Below are positions 32,026 to 42,060 of a stretch of 50,000 nt of DNA, piece by piece. The DNA is from Symbiodinium natans. Taxonomy: Eukaryota > Sar > Dinophyceae > Suessiales > Symbiodiniaceae. The stretch is taken from NCBI GenBank assembly GCA_905221605.1, contig CAJNDS010002834.1, positions 1 through 50,000 of the forward strand, given 5' to 3'. Numbering within the stretch: the first letter of the stretch is position 1; each line of letters opens with the position of its first letter. The notes under the pieces are model-generated. The model had not been told where the DNA came from. It saw only the letters and a list, made by a program, of their open reading frames with translations, and did not search any database. Position numbers and translations under genes: made by a program.

Positions 32026-32081
32026 GCTCCGCGTCGGCAGCTTTTTCTGCGTGCCGACATCGAGGCGTCTTTGGGCGGGAG
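32026..32081 (+). CDS. Exon-like island, unidentified
   Basis: ATGAG|G acceptor, frame APRRQLFLRADIEASLGG, donor GGAG|GTTGGGG. CCCTAAA/CCCGAAA left, TTTGGGG right. Confidence 0.45.
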
Positions 32082-32486
32082 GTTGGGGTTTGGGGTTTGG
32101 GGTTCGGGGTTCGGGGTTCGGGGTTCGGGGTTTGGGGTTTGGGGTTTGGGGTTTGGGGTTTGGGGTTTGGGGTTTGGGGCTTGGGGTTTGGGGTTTGGGG
32201 TTGGGGGTTGGGGGTTCATGCTTTTAGGGCTTAGAGGAACCCTCAAAGCCTTACAGGTGTAGGGTTTGTAGGGTTTAGGGGGTTTAGGGTCTAGGGTTTA
32301 AGGTTTATAGTGTTTAGGGTTTATAGGGTTTATAGGGTTTGTAGGGTTGATAGGGTTTATAGGGTTTGGGGTTTCGAGTCAGGGTTCAGGGTTTAGGGTT
32401 TAGGAAGCCCTAAACCCTAAACACCGAAAGGCCCGAAATCCCCTCGACCCCTGTTAGAGGTTCGGGTCTTCGATTTGCTTAAATCA
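32082..32486. repeat. TTTGGGG and TTTATAGGG tract
   Basis: TTTGGGG/TTCGGGG at 32085-32215 and TTTATAGGG-type 9-mers at 32265-32365, then short TTTAGGG and CCCTAAA. Confidence 0.85.
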
Positions 32487-32594
32487 GGGGATGGAGACTC
32501 GCACCCCTAAGGAGGTACCCCTAAGAGATTCCCTTTTGATATTCCTAATGTGACGGTCTTTGCAAAGGGTCCCAAACCCGAAGATACAACCCTA
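32487..32594. mobile_element. GACTCGTA.CCC dispersed repeat, diverged copy
   Basis: Relative of the copies at 28024-28145 and 42431-42552 (GGGATG.AGACTCG.ACCCCTAA...AAAGGGTC.CAAACCC). Confidence 0.5.
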
Positions 32595-32859
32595 GGGGTG
32601 AAGGTAGACTCCTATGATTAAGAACCCTGAAAAACAACAGAAAAATTGTAAACGCTTGCGCGCGCCGCCTCGGCAGCCGCGCCGGCCCCAGGACAGGAAA
32701 GGAGGAAAGAGGGTTTCTGCACAAAAAGGGGAGGAAGCGTCCAAGTTCGGGGGTCATCGGGAGGTTAACGGGGTTAAGGCAGAGGGTGTGTTGGGGGGGG
32801 GGGAGTTGGGTGGGGGGAGGCCCGATCCGCGTCTGCTTGTTCCAGACGCTTGTCGGCAG

Positions 32860-32897
32860 GAAGCCGAGGCGAATAATCCCTATATCGCCCTTACAAG
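32860..32897 (+). CDS. Exon-like island, unidentified
   Basis: GGCAG|G acceptor, frame EAEANNPYIALT, then AG|GA. It lies in a longer open stretch (32614-32964) whose first part is basic and Gly-rich and not convincingly coding. Confidence 0.3.
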
Positions 32898-32920
32898 GAA
32901 GAGGCCCTACACCCTAAATC

Positions 32921-33086
32921 TGGGATGTTCCCCCATATTACTAACAGTCCTTAACAGGGATTAGACTAGTGGTACTAGAATCCCTATCAGGGACTGTGAG
33001 AATGGGGGGGAACATACCAACCCTAACCCTAAACCGCCCTAAACCCTAAACCCTAAACCCTAAACCCTAAACCCTAAACTCTACAG
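32921..33086. mobile_element. GGGATGTTCCCCC-family element, copy 3, and CCCTAAA
   Basis: Element at 32921-33019 with ends GGGATGTTCCCCC and GGGGGAACAT.CC, followed by CCCTAAA to 33082. Confidence 0.75.
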
Positions 33087-33219
33087 CTTACGGCTCCTGC
33101 TGCCCACGTTGGAGTCTCTAACCAACCCAAACCCCAATGCCAGGTGCGCTTGGCCGAGTTGCCGGGATGCCCCTCCCTGAACCTGCGCTGTGTGTGGGGG
33201 GCCCCGGAGCATTGGGGAG
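33087..33219 (+). CDS. Exon-like island, unidentified
   Basis: TACAG acceptor at 33086 and a continuous frame: LTAPAAHVGVSNQPKPQCQ then VRLAELPGCPSLNLRCVWGA and PEHWG, ending at GGGTTTGAGG. A second acceptor, CCAG|GTG at 33143, would give the shorter exon. CCCTAAA left, TTTAGGG right. Confidence 0.5.
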
Positions 33220-33795
33220 GGTTTGAGGTTTAGGGTTTTTGGTTTTGGGTTTAGGGTTTAGGGTTTCAGGGTTTAGGAGTTTAGGGGTTTCAGGGTCTAA
33301 GGGTTTAGGGGTTTAAGGGTTTAGGAGTTTAGGGGTTTAAGGGTCTAAGGGTTTAGGGGTTTAAGGGTTTAAGGGTAAAGGGTTTAGGGGTTTAAGGGTT
33401 TAAGGGTTTAAGGTTTTAAGGGTGTAAGGGTTTAAGGGTTGAAGGGTTTAAGGGTTTAAGGGTTTAAGGGTTTAAGGGTTTAAGGGTTTAAGGGTGTAAG
33501 TGTGTAAGGGTGTAAGGGTGTAAGGGTTTAAGGGTTTAAGGGTGTAAGGGTGACGGTGTAAGGGTGTACGGGTTGAGGGTTGAGGGTTAAGGATTTAGTG
33601 AAGGTTAAAGATGTTGGGTTTAAGGGTTTAAGTTAAGGGCCTGGGGTTGCGTTCTGGCCACTATGTGGGCTCATTGTTTCAGGGGGGGGGGGGGGGGTTG
33701 GGTAGTTCTATAGCCAAAACCCGATCTCGAGGAGGACTTTCCTTCACCCTAAACCCTAAACCCTAAACCCTATAAACCCTAAACCCTAAACCAAG
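33220..33795. repeat. TTTAAGGG 8-bp array, poly(G), CCCTAAA
   Basis: TTTAGGG variants turn into a homogenised TTTAAGGG/TGTAAGGG 8-mer array at about 33295-33560. A G homopolymer lies at 33681-33697. CCCTAAA at 33745-33792. Confidence 0.9.
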
Positions 33796-33906
33796 AACAG
33801 CTGAGTTCTGACTACATACAGCAACTCGACCCACGGGAAGACTGTCGACACCATGGGCTATGGGTTTGGCAGTTGTGTCTCAGTGCCCATGTACGGATAT
33901 CGTACC
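33796..33906 (+). CDS. Exon-like island, unidentified
   Basis: CAAG acceptor, frame QLSSDYIQQLDPREDCRHHG then LWVWQ, with CAG at 33872 as a possible end; the frame stays open to about 33906. Confidence 0.4.
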
Positions 33907-33978
33907 TCAACCCTAGACCCTAAACCCTAAACCCGAAAGCCTAAACCCTAAAACCTACACCGCCTGGAATCCCCCCAG

Positions 33979-34039
33979 CACGGCAGAAACTTCAACAAAC
34001 CGACGCTTCATCAGGGCCATGGGATATTGGGTGTCCTCG
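33979..34039 (+). CDS. Exon-like island, three frames open
   Basis: CCCCAG acceptor and CG|GTTTGGGG donor. Readings: TSTNRRFIRAMGYWVSS, RQKLQQTDASSGPWDIGCP and NFNKPTLHQGHGILGVL. The flanking pattern fits an exon; the frame is undecided. Confidence 0.35.
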
Positions 34040-34146
34040 GTTTGGGGTTTCGGGCAACTGAAACCCTAAACCCCTGGCCCTGTAGGCCCTAAACCCTAAA
34101 CCCTAAACCCGACCTAGCACCCCCCCAAAGAATACCCTCAAAACAG

Positions 34147-34235
34147 AATGCGCCGATGACATGGCCAGGCCATCGCGCGAGCTGGTGCAGGGTCACGCCC
34201 GACTGTCCATGCGGCTCAAGGAGCGATACCGTCAG
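34147..34235 (+). CDS. Exon-like island, helix-rich
   Basis: AACAG acceptor, frame ADDMARPSRELVQGHARLSM then RLKERYRQ, ending CAG|GGTTTCCC. CCCTAAA left, TTTAGGG right. Confidence 0.5.
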
Positions 34236-34940
34236 GGTTTCCCATGAAGGTTTAGGGCTTTAGGATCTCCAAAGAACTCCTGCTAAGGTTCGGGTTTAGG
34301 GTTGTAGGGTTAAGGGCCCCCCCCCCCCCCCCCCCCCGCCCCCTGTGTATCCAAGAAGCCGCCTAAATATAATATGCGGCCTTTGCTAAACCAGGAAAGA
34401 ACCCTGATATGAGTACAGTCCTGTTCCCTGCCGTTATTACGTAGGAGTAGCTGAGGGTTGCTTGCCAATGCAGGTGCACCTTGAACCCCCTAAACCTGAA
34501 GCCCTAAACCGATGGGGTTTAGGGTTTGGGGTTTAGGCCTTGGGGGGTTCAGGGTTTAGGGTTTGCGATTTAGGGTTTAGGGTTTGCGGTTTAGGGTTTG
34601 CGATTTAGGGTTAGGGTTTAGGGTTTAGGGTTTAGGGTTTAGGGTTTAGGGTTTAGGGTTTAGGGTTTAGGGTTTAGGGTTTAGGGTTTAGGGTTTAGGG
34701 TTTAGGGTTTAGGGTTTAGGGTTTAGGGACAACCAGCACCAGGAGCTGGCCCTAGAGTTGTTGGAGGCCTCGGCAGAAGGCTGGATCTTTCTTTTTTCTT
34801 TGTTCCGCCTTCTTTGGGTTTGAGGGTTTAACCCTAAACCCTAAACCCTAAACCCTAAACCCTAAACCCTAAACCCTATACCCTAAACCCTAAACCCCAA
34901 ACCCTAAACCCTAAACCCAACCCTAAACCCTCAACCCAAT
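34236..34940. repeat. Poly(C), long TTTAGGG tract, unique centre, CCCTAAA
   Basis: C homopolymer at about 34317-34337, TTTAGGG variants from 34515 and a perfect run to 34728, a unique centre at 34729-34825 (one frame reads DNQHQELALELLEASAEGW), then CCCTAAA at 34830-34935. By the flanking order the centre is intron interior, but a coding origin cannot be excluded. Confidence 0.75.
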
Positions 34941-35150
34941 AGCTAGAAGAGAGCCCATTCTATTCCTAAGATGCTGAGGATCCCAGCTAGGGGACGAGGA
35001 CTTTCAGCGGTCCAGGGCTTTAGGGCTTTCAGGTTTTACAGGGTGTAAAGTGTTTTTAGGACTGATTGAGGGCTTCGGCCTTATAATTCAGGTCGTTTAG
35101 GGGGATTGCGTCTGCTGGCTCCAGGGGGTTTCGGGTTTAAGGTTTAGGGT

Positions 35151-35519
35151 TTGGTTGCACCTGTGAAATTCAACCTGCTGAGCTTAGGACGACTCCTTAA
35201 TGAGAACTGGACAGTCGTTTTCAGCCCCCATCTCCACGTGCAAGCTGGTGGTTTTAAGTTTAGGGCCGTGTGGTTCAACAACTGCTGCTGGCTTACGAGT
35301 CATGTACCTTCGCTGGCGCAAGCATCTCAGGAGAGCCGTTCGAGCAGCTTGTGTACCATAACCTCAGCAGCCAGTGACAGTGATGTCGCACAGCAGCAGC
35401 GACACCGAGATCGAGTGGCGCGTGCAGGGACGTGGCGAGGAGAAGGTTCGGGAAGTGAGAAAGGTGTCGTAGGAGGTTTGGATCTTCAGAATATTGGCTG
35501 GGTCAGACCGCGGATGTAA
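35151..35519 (+). CDS. Copia-type retrotransposon polyprotein fragment (gag-pre-integrase)
   Basis: The frame contains VKFNLLSLGRLLNENWTVVF then SPHLHVQAGGFKF. NLLSxxxLxxxGWxVxF is the typical start of the gag-pre-integrase segment of Ty1/copia polyproteins, between protease and integrase. No HHCC, DDE or reverse transcriptase motif follows; the remaining codons to TAA are Ser/Gly/Arg-rich and probably decayed. There is no ATG at the 5' end and no LTR is seen. An isolated remnant. Confidence 0.6.
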   Translation: MVAPVKFNLLSLGRLLNENWTVVFSPHLHVQAGGFKFRAVWFNNCCWLTSHVPSLAQASQESRSSSLCTITSAASDSDVAQQQRHRDRVARAGTWRGEGSGSEKGVVGGLDLQNIGWVRPRM

Positions 35520-36173
35520 CAGCCCGACTGCCGTGAGAGGAACCTTGTAACCATAAGCCTTAAACCCTAAACCCTAACCTCGGGCTCCGCATCGTGCATA
35601 CCGACGCTGCGTGTTTCACATCTCGCTGGGGAGGTGTCGCCGACATTTGACTTCAAAGCTTAGGGATGAACGCTGAAGCCGACACCCCTGAACCCGAAAC
35701 CCTAAACCCTAAACCCTAAAGCTCCCACATCCCTGCCCCCGTGCATCCTCCAGCTCTGTGCCCAGTGGCTCTCGGGGTTCTTAAACTCCGTTACTCTGTA
35801 GGCCCTTGGCACATGTTAGGGTTTAGGGTTTAGGGTTTATAAAGGGTTTAGGGTTTAGGGTTTAGGGTTTAGGGTTTAGGGTTTAGGGTTTAGGGTTTAG
35901 GGTTTAGGGTTTAGGGTTTAGGGTTTAGGGTTTTTTCCCCATTGGGTTGAAGAGGATCACATTCGGTAGTATTTTTCAGAAGGTTGTTTAAGGCCATCCT
36001 AGGATAGCATAAGAAGGAAGCATGTTGCTTACATGTTGCCCATCTAACCCTACACCCTAAACCCTTCACAGCAATCCCCTACACCCCTAAACCCTAAACC
36101 CTAAACCCTAAACCCCAAACCCTAAACCCTAGACCCTAAACCCTAAACCCTCCCCACACCCGAGAAGCGGCAG
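35520..36173. other. Spacer with a dispersed repeat split by TTTAGGG
   Basis: Short unique islands at 35580-35670 and 35735-35795 might hold small exons. At 35799-36012 a dispersed repeat (TAGGCCCTTGGCACATG ... CCCCATTGGGTTGAAGAGG ... GTATTTTTCAGAAGGTT) is cut by a perfect TTTAGGG block at 35817-35931. CCCTAAA at 36085-36152. Confidence 0.65.
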
Positions 36174-36235
36174 GTCATGGCGCATATTCCAAGGCCGCCC
36201 ACTTTCGTAGGGCCGAGGTTGCAGAGCTCATCGGG
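36174..36235 (+). CDS. Exon-like island, helix-rich
   Basis: GGCAG|G acceptor, frame HGAYSKAAHFRRAEVAELIG, donor GGG|GC. Other frames are partly open. CCCTAAA left, G-rich right. Confidence 0.45.
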
Positions 36236-36439
36236 GCTTTAGGGCGGAGGGTTGTCCCTCTTTTTGTTATGGGCCTAGCTAGGGTTTTCAGGGTTTAGGC
36301 CAGTTTAGGGTTTAGGGTTTAGGCTTTAATGTTAACGTCGCTTTAATAAACCCCCCCCCCCCCAAATCTTGTTTTGGTCCCCGGGGTTTGGACGGGTCAA
36401 AAAAAAGAGAGGGTGTCAATAATGAGGATTCTGGGGTCT

Positions 36440-37270
36440 GGGGTCTGCGGCCTGGGGGTCTAAAGGTTTTAAGTAAGGAAACCTGGCTTTGAGATCTCTG
36501 GCGGCTTCCTGAATTCCAGGACCCGAAGGCTGAAGTCTTAAGCTTCAGGGATTCTTGCCTTGAGACTTGGACCAGGACCCGAAGCCTGAAGTCTTGAGCT
36601 TAAGGGTTCTTGTCTTGAGACTTAAAGGCAGCCATTTAAACTTGAGGCTTCCTTGGTTCCCCCCCCCCTCGCCGAAATTATTATTGCCACCCATTTACTA
36701 TTGTCATTTTGGAGGCCCATAAGGGGTACCCTTTCCGGACTTGTTTTCGAGCCCCGGCGGATAAGGATTTTAGTAAAGAAACCTTGCTTTCAGACCTCTG
36801 GCGGTTTCCTGAATTCCAAGACCCGAAGGCTGAAGTCTTCAGCTTCAGGGACTCTTATCTGAAGCCTTAGAGGAAGACCTGCTCCTCTGAAGAAAGAGGC
36901 CTGAAGCAGCAGTTTCTCGCAGCTCTGGAGCTGCAGCAATCTCAAGAGGCACCTGCTTCTCTGAAGAAACAGGCCTGAAGCAGCAGTTTCTCGCAGCTCT
37001 GGAGCTGCAGCAATCTCACAAGACAAGCAATCTCAAACGAGATCTGCTTCTCTAGAGCCTCGGAGCTCGAAAAGTCTTCTCTGCAAGTAAAATTTCTGAT
37101 TCCTGGCCGGCCAAATATTACTGTTGTCACCCCATTATTATTTTCACCGGACCCCCCTATATAGACTTGTTTACACACATCGGCCCGAAAACCTCCCGTA
37201 ATGGAAAGTAGTCTTCGGCTGAGCCCCTCTGGCCCGGCGAATATTACAGTTGCCACCCCATTTATAGATG
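36440..37270. repeat. Composite tandem and dispersed repeat block
   Basis: A unit around GGCGGNTTCCTGAATTCCA and GACCCGAAGGCTGAAGTCTT occurs at about 36495 and 36797, with a partial copy at 36570. A 75-bp unit around AAGCAGCAGTTTCTCGCAGC is duplicated at about 36870 and 36950. Three copies of a segment with TATTATTGCCACCCCATTTA-like sequence lie at 36670, 37115 and 37230. The open frames here are repeats. Confidence 0.75.
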
Positions 37271-38272
37271 TGAGGTTAACATTAGGGTTTAGGGTTTAGG
37301 GTTTAGGGCTTAGCAAGATTGAGTTTTAGAATACAAGACCAATTCCAGAAGGTAGTGGCGCCCTCTTGGGGATGTACAAGATCTCCCTCTGGGAAGAGCT
37401 GTAAGCCCTTTCTGCCCTACACCCTAAACTCCAAGCCCCAAATCCCGAACCCTTAGCCCCTGAGAGCCTACTTTCCATACTTCGGCCCGGGAAGCCAGCC
37501 CTCGACAAAGGCCAAACCTTACCTAATCCCTAAAACCTACACCCCTAAACCCTAAACTCTAAACCCACACCCCTAAATCCTGATCTCCAAGCCTTAAACC
37601 GTAACCCCTAAGCCCTCACTCCTCAGTCCTCAATCCTCAACCCTCAACCCTAAACCCTAAGCCCTAAACAGGCCCTAAACCCTAAGCCCTAAACCCTAAA
37701 CCCTAAACCCTCAACCCTAAACCCTCAACCCTAAACCCTGAACCCTAAACCCTCAACCCTAAACCCTAAACCCTAAACCCTAAACCCTAAAGCCTAAACC
37801 CTAAACCCAAGCCTAAACAGACCAGAGCCCTGCACTCGATTCCCGAAGCCAAACCTTAAGACCCCAAAGCCCTCTAAGCCCTAAGCTGCCCCAAAGTTAT
37901 TGTTGCTTCGGGTTTAGGGTTTAGGGTTTAGGGTTTAGGGTTTAGGGTTTAGGGTTTAGGGTTTAGGGTTTAGGGTTTAGGGTTTAGGGTTTAGGGTTTA
38001 GGGTTTAGGGTTTAGGGGTTCAGTGGTGTAGGTTTAGGGTTTAGGGTTCATAGGGTTTAGGGATCATAGGAGTCTCGAATGAAGGGTCCGGGGTTTTAGG
38101 GTTTCGGGGTTCGAGGTTTACGGCTTTTGCAGTTTCAGGGTTTCAGGGACTCCGGGTCCCCTTAAAAAATCCCTGAACCCTAAACCCTAAACCCTAAACC
38201 CTAAACCCTAAACCCTAAATCCTAAACCCTAAACCCTAAACCCTAAACCCTAAACCCTAAACCCTAAACCAG
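37271..38272. repeat. TTTAGGG, unique spacer, CCCTAAA, TTTAGGG, CCCTAAA
   Basis: TTTAGGG at 37281-37308, unique sequence at 37320-37520 with no convincing gene, CCCTAAA/CCCTCAA at 37635-37815, TTTAGGG at 37912-38015, G-rich variants to 38140, and CCCTAAA at 38170-38270. Confidence 0.8.
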
Positions 38273-38338
38273 GCCTCCGCGCGCTTGGCCTTCGAGGGCC
38301 TCCGGCTAACGCTGCAGAGCGCGGCGGCGGGCACTGAG
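38273..38338 (+). CDS. Exon-like island, Ala-rich helix
   Basis: CCAG|G acceptor directly after CCCTAAA; frame ASARLAFEGLRLTLQSAAAG then TE. G-rich repeats begin about 20 bp downstream. Confidence 0.45.
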
Positions 38339-39046
38339 CCTTGGCGTTGTTGGGATGTTTAGGGGAGCTACGTAAGGTTTAGGGTTTAGGGGTTTAGGGG
38401 TTAGGGGTCAGGGGTTGTGGGTTTAAAGGGGTAAGAACGAGTTTATGGTTTAAGGGCTTGAAAGAATCTAAGGGTTTATGAGTTTAAGGGCTTTAAGGTT
38501 TTTTGGTACGGGTTTAGGGGTTAGAGGGGTTGAGGCTTATAGGTTTTAGGGTTTGAGGGATTAAGGTTTGTGGGTTTATGGGTTTCAGGATTGTTGGGGC
38601 GTCTTAAGGTTTACGAATTTAGTGTTGAGGGGTTTAGGAGTTCAGCTTGACCTTGAAAAACCGAAGCTCTTAAGGATGTACGGTTGAGGGCATCAGGTGT
38701 TTCGAAAGGCTCTGTTTTGGTTTGGGGTTTAGAGTTCTGGCCTAGCTGTATCAACCCTAAGCCCGACATCTTTCAGGGCTTTCGGATCTTTCCTGCTGTT
38801 TAGTTCCTTGAAGGGTTGGAAATGAAGATTAGCCTACATTCGGGAGCCCATGATGTGCTGAGATCCCCATGTGGTCACTCTAGGCTTGGCCGCTCTTTTT
38901 ATCAATCAAATAATCGAGAATAATTAAGATATAAGAATTATATACACACCACATAAACACAAAACTATAGAACAACAACAAATGATTATAGTAACCAGTC
39001 TGCTGGCCGAAGCCCTGCCGGGTCAAACGTCCTAAGCCTAGCCGGC
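38339..39046. other. Degenerate G-rich spacer and an AT-rich stretch
   Basis: TTTAGGG variants to about 38660, unique sequence, and an AT-rich stretch at 38895-38995. No gene is seen. Confidence 0.6.
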
Positions 39047-39212
39047 ATGAAGACTGCCGAGCTTGCCAAGTTTCTCAAGGCGCGAATCGAAGAGCAGAAG
39101 CAAGTTACGCAGAGTCATGAGTCCCGCGTCACCACCATGAAGACTGAGCTGGCGAAGTGGTTCGAGTCTGACCCTGCAGCCTCAGAAGACATCCATATCA
39201 ACCCGGACGCAG
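39047..39212 (+). CDS. Coiled-coil-like exon
   Basis: ATG 39047 and frame KTAELAKFLKARIEEQKQVT then QSHESRVTTMKTELAKWFES, ending GACGCAG|GGTTTAGGG. The heptad-like, Lys/Glu-rich pattern suggests a coiled coil. It may begin at the ATG or at an upstream acceptor. It is the longest of the credible exons in this half of the window. Confidence 0.55.
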
Positions 39213-39943
39213 GGTTTAGGGTTTGGGGTTCGGGGTTTAGGGTTTAGAGTTTAGGGCTGGGGGGTTTAGGGTTTAGGGTTTAGGGTTGGGGGGTTTAGTG
39301 TCAGAGGCAGGGTCAGGGGCTGAGGGTTTAAGGCCAAACATCCGTCGTGCCAAGGGGCTTTTCTCAGGCTGTTTGGGGGATTGGTTTAGGCAGAGTAAAA
39401 CCCTAAACCCTAAATATAGGCCTTTAGGGTTTAGGGTTTAGGGTTAGAATAGGGTTTTGGGGGTTATTATGGTAGAAGTATATAGGGGCCATAAGGGAAT
39501 ACTATTAGCAATTATTCCGACCCCTAGACTAGCCCTCAAGCCTCTAAGCCCTAAAACCTAAACCCTGTATGGCTCTTGGGTTGTCATGGCTTTTGGGGGT
39601 CTTAGGACCCGGGTGTTGCAGTGCCCTCAGGGTTTCTTAGGGGATTAGGGCTTAGGGTTTATGTTAGAACTACATGGTCACCTACGTCTTCCTTCTGACT
39701 CTCCTATGGCGGGTCCTTCTTTGGCCTGGGGCAAACCAAAAGCCCCACACAGCCCGAAATCCAAAACCCGAAGCCCTAAGCCCTAAACCCTTAGAATCCC
39801 TAAACCCTAAATCTTCGAACCCTAAACCCTAAACCCTAAACCCTAAACCCGAAACCCGAAACCCGAAACCCTAAACCCTAAACCCTAAACCCTAAACCCT
39901 AAACCCTAAACCCTAAACCCTAAACCCGAAACAAACCTATAAG
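39213..39943. repeat. G-rich tract, dispersed element, CCCTAAA
   Basis: TTTAGGG variants at 39212-39300. A dispersed element at 39446-39535 is the reverse complement of the one at 23878-23965. CCCTAAA with CCCGAAA at 39785-39930. Confidence 0.8.
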
Positions 39944-40030
39944 GAAGTCAGCGCCACGGTGGACAACATCTCGGCCACCCACGGGACGGAGCAACAGATG
40001 TGGCTGCGGATGATGGCCTCCAGCTGGGGG
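39944..40030 (+). CDS. Exon-like island, helix-rich
   Basis: ATAAG|G acceptor, frame EVSATVDNISATHGTEQQMW then LRMMASSWG, followed by CCCTAGGGTTTAGGG. CCCTAAA left, TTTAGGG right. Confidence 0.55.
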
Positions 40031-40474
40031 CCCTAGGGTTTAGGGTTTAGGGTTTAGGGTTTAGGGTTTAAGGTTTCGGGTTTGGGGTTTGGGGTTTGGG
40101 GTTCAGGGTTTAGGGTTTAGGGTTTAGGGTTTAAGGGCCAGCCTTAAGCCTCAAGCTGGGGGCTTCCGGGTTCCCCTCAACATCCCGGGCCCCAAACCCT
40201 AAACCCTAAACCCTAAACCCTAAACCCCGAACCCTTAAAAGTCACCCTCGAGGTTTTGGGGGGGCTTTTTTGTCGGGAACCTCCCCCCATATGGGCTCAG
40301 AATTCCCTCAACCCTGAAACCTAAACCCTAAACCCTAAGCCCGAAGCCCTAAACCCTAAACCGGGGTTTAAGCCTGGAACTCTTGGCCGGTTTCAGGGCC
40401 TTTGGGCTCAAGGGTTAGGTTGAGTTTTTGGGGTTTAGGGTTTAGGGTTTGGGGTTTAGGGTATGGTGCTCGAG
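40031..40474. repeat. TTTAGGG and CCCTAAA tracts
   Basis: TTTAGGG at 40033-40135, CCCTAAA at 40193-40225 and 40318-40362, and G-rich at 40430-40462. No gene is seen. Confidence 0.85.
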
Positions 40475-40580
40475 GTTCTCCGCCTGCAGCAACAGCTCCT
40501 CCGCCTGCACCCTGATAGACGGCGCAATGCCAATTACGGCACCAGAAGCCCTGGCGAAGTACCCTCTACTTATCTTTGGG
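40475..40580 (+). CDS. Exon-like island, unidentified
   Basis: CTCGAG|G acceptor, frame VLRLQQQLLRLHPDRRRNAN then YGTRSPGEVPSTYLW, ending TGGG|GTTTAGGG. A possible earlier donor is GAA|GT at 40559. Confidence 0.5.
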
Positions 40581-41039
40581 GTTTAGGGTTTAGGGTTTAG
40601 GGTTTCTGTGTGGTGCTTTACTGTAACTTTAGACACTGGATTCCTTTTGTAGCTACTTATACCCAAAAAGTATATCCCTAAACCCTAAACCCTAAACCCT
40701 TTGTGGTGCCTTACTGTAACTTTAGATCCTTAGCTTTTTGGGTTTATTGGGTTTCTCAATAAGGCAGCTAAAATTTTAATGTTTAGCTACCCTCCTAAGT
40801 GCAAGTACTACGCCTCAAGTCCACGGCCCTAAACAAGCCGTCTCAACCTTCAAGACTCTTAAGAAGCCCGCTGCACCTTAAGCCCGCCCCTAAACCCTAA
40901 ACCCTAAACCCTAAACCCTAAACCCTAAACCCTAAACCCTAAACCCTAAACCCTAAACCCTAAACACTAAACACTAAACCCTAAACCCTAAACCCTAAAC
41001 CCTAACCATAAAGAGCCGATATTCCTCAAAAGCACCCAG
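40581..41039. repeat. Duplicated unique stretch and long CCCTAAA tract
   Basis: TGTGGTGCNTTACTGTAACT occurs at about 40609 and 40700 on either side of AAAAAGTATATCCC and a short CCCTAAA run. A long CCCTAAA run spans 40888-41005. Confidence 0.85.
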
Positions 41040-41110
41040 GCATGCACCATCTTCACTTCAAGTACTGTGCCCGCAACCTGTTGGCCTGCGGCCAAGACCG
41101 ATCTCAAGAG
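41040..41110 (+). CDS. Exon-like island, unidentified
   Basis: CCCAG|G acceptor, frame MHHLHFKYCARNLLACGQDR then SQE, ending GAG|CTTTCGG. CCCTAAA left, G-rich right. An alternative frame is open too. Confidence 0.4.
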
Positions 41111-42000
41111 CTTTCGGATTTCAGGGTTCAGGGTTTCGGGTTTAGGGTTTAGGGGTTTTGTGGTTCAGGGTTTTTGTGGCTCAGGGTTTTTGTGGTTCAG
41201 AGTTTTTGTGGTTCAGGGTTTTTGTGGTTCAGGTTTTGGGGTCATTCGGAGAGCCATTTCTGCATACAAGTCTTGAAGCCTTGACTTGAATCTCCTTCTT
41301 CAACTCTGAACCCTAACTAGATCCTAAGCCGTGAAGGCTGCAGGGGCTGAGAGCTGTACAGGTTTAAGGCTTTGATGAGGCTCCCCATCAGTAATCGAAT
41401 GAAAGACATTCCACTTCAACAGGCCCCAGGCCCTAACCCAATAAACCCTAAACCCTATAAACCTTCAACCCTCAACCCTAAACCCTGAACCCTAAACCCT
41501 AAACCCAACGCAAAGATCGGCCCCCCTGGTATCAGGTCTTTTCCATGGAGCCGACGGCACTTCGCGTGCACTCCGCTTGGGCTGGGGCCTCCAGCACCCT
41601 GGGCTCGGGCAGAAGTTGGACTAAGAGTTTAGGGTTCAGGGTAGCCGATGGCACCCAAGTTGGCCTGAAGTCCGAGCCCGGTTTCGGGTTTAGGGTTTAG
41701 GGTCGAGAGTTTAGGGTTCAGTCCTCAAAGCCCTAAACTTACTTACACACCTTTAGCCCTACCTTAAGCCCCCCTGAAATTCGACGCCACCAACTTAAAA
41801 GCCCAGCGCCTAAACCCTAAACCCTAAACCCTAAACCCTAAACCCTAAACCCTAAACGCTAAACCCTAAACCCTAAACCCTAAACCCTAAACCCTAAACC
41901 CTAAACCCTAAACCCTAAACCCTAAACCCTAAACCCTAAACCCTAAACCCTAAACCCTAAACCCTAAACCCTAAACCCTAAACCCTAAACCCAAGCCCAG
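41111..42000. repeat. 16-bp array, spacer with a possible exon, long CCCTAAA run
   Basis: A 16-bp unit GTTTTTGTGGTTCAGG occurs about five times at 41150-41240. CCCTAAA at 41440-41508. A C-to-G island at 41509-41625 has an acceptor ATCAG|GT and a possible coding stretch (GADGTSRALRLGWGL). CCCTAAA runs almost without break from 41810 to 41994. Confidence 0.75.
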
Positions 42001-42060
42001 CGCCGAGATGAAGCCCGTGGCGTCGCTTCTCTTCGGCGTAGGGTGGTGGCGGAATGCCAG
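42001..42060 (+). CDS. Exon-like island, basic
   Basis: CCCAG acceptor, frame RRDEARGVASLRRRVVAECQ, then CAG at 42060. Another frame from GAG|ATG reads MKPVASLLFGVGWWRNASRL. The 22-bp sequence following it (GCCTTCATGACCGCGGCCCA) recurs at 42230. Confidence 0.4.

Noticed and set aside
36790-37256. Minus-strand open frames with SCEKLLLQA-like repeats
   Set aside because: They follow a 75-bp tandem duplication in a composite repeat block; no conserved domain is visible.
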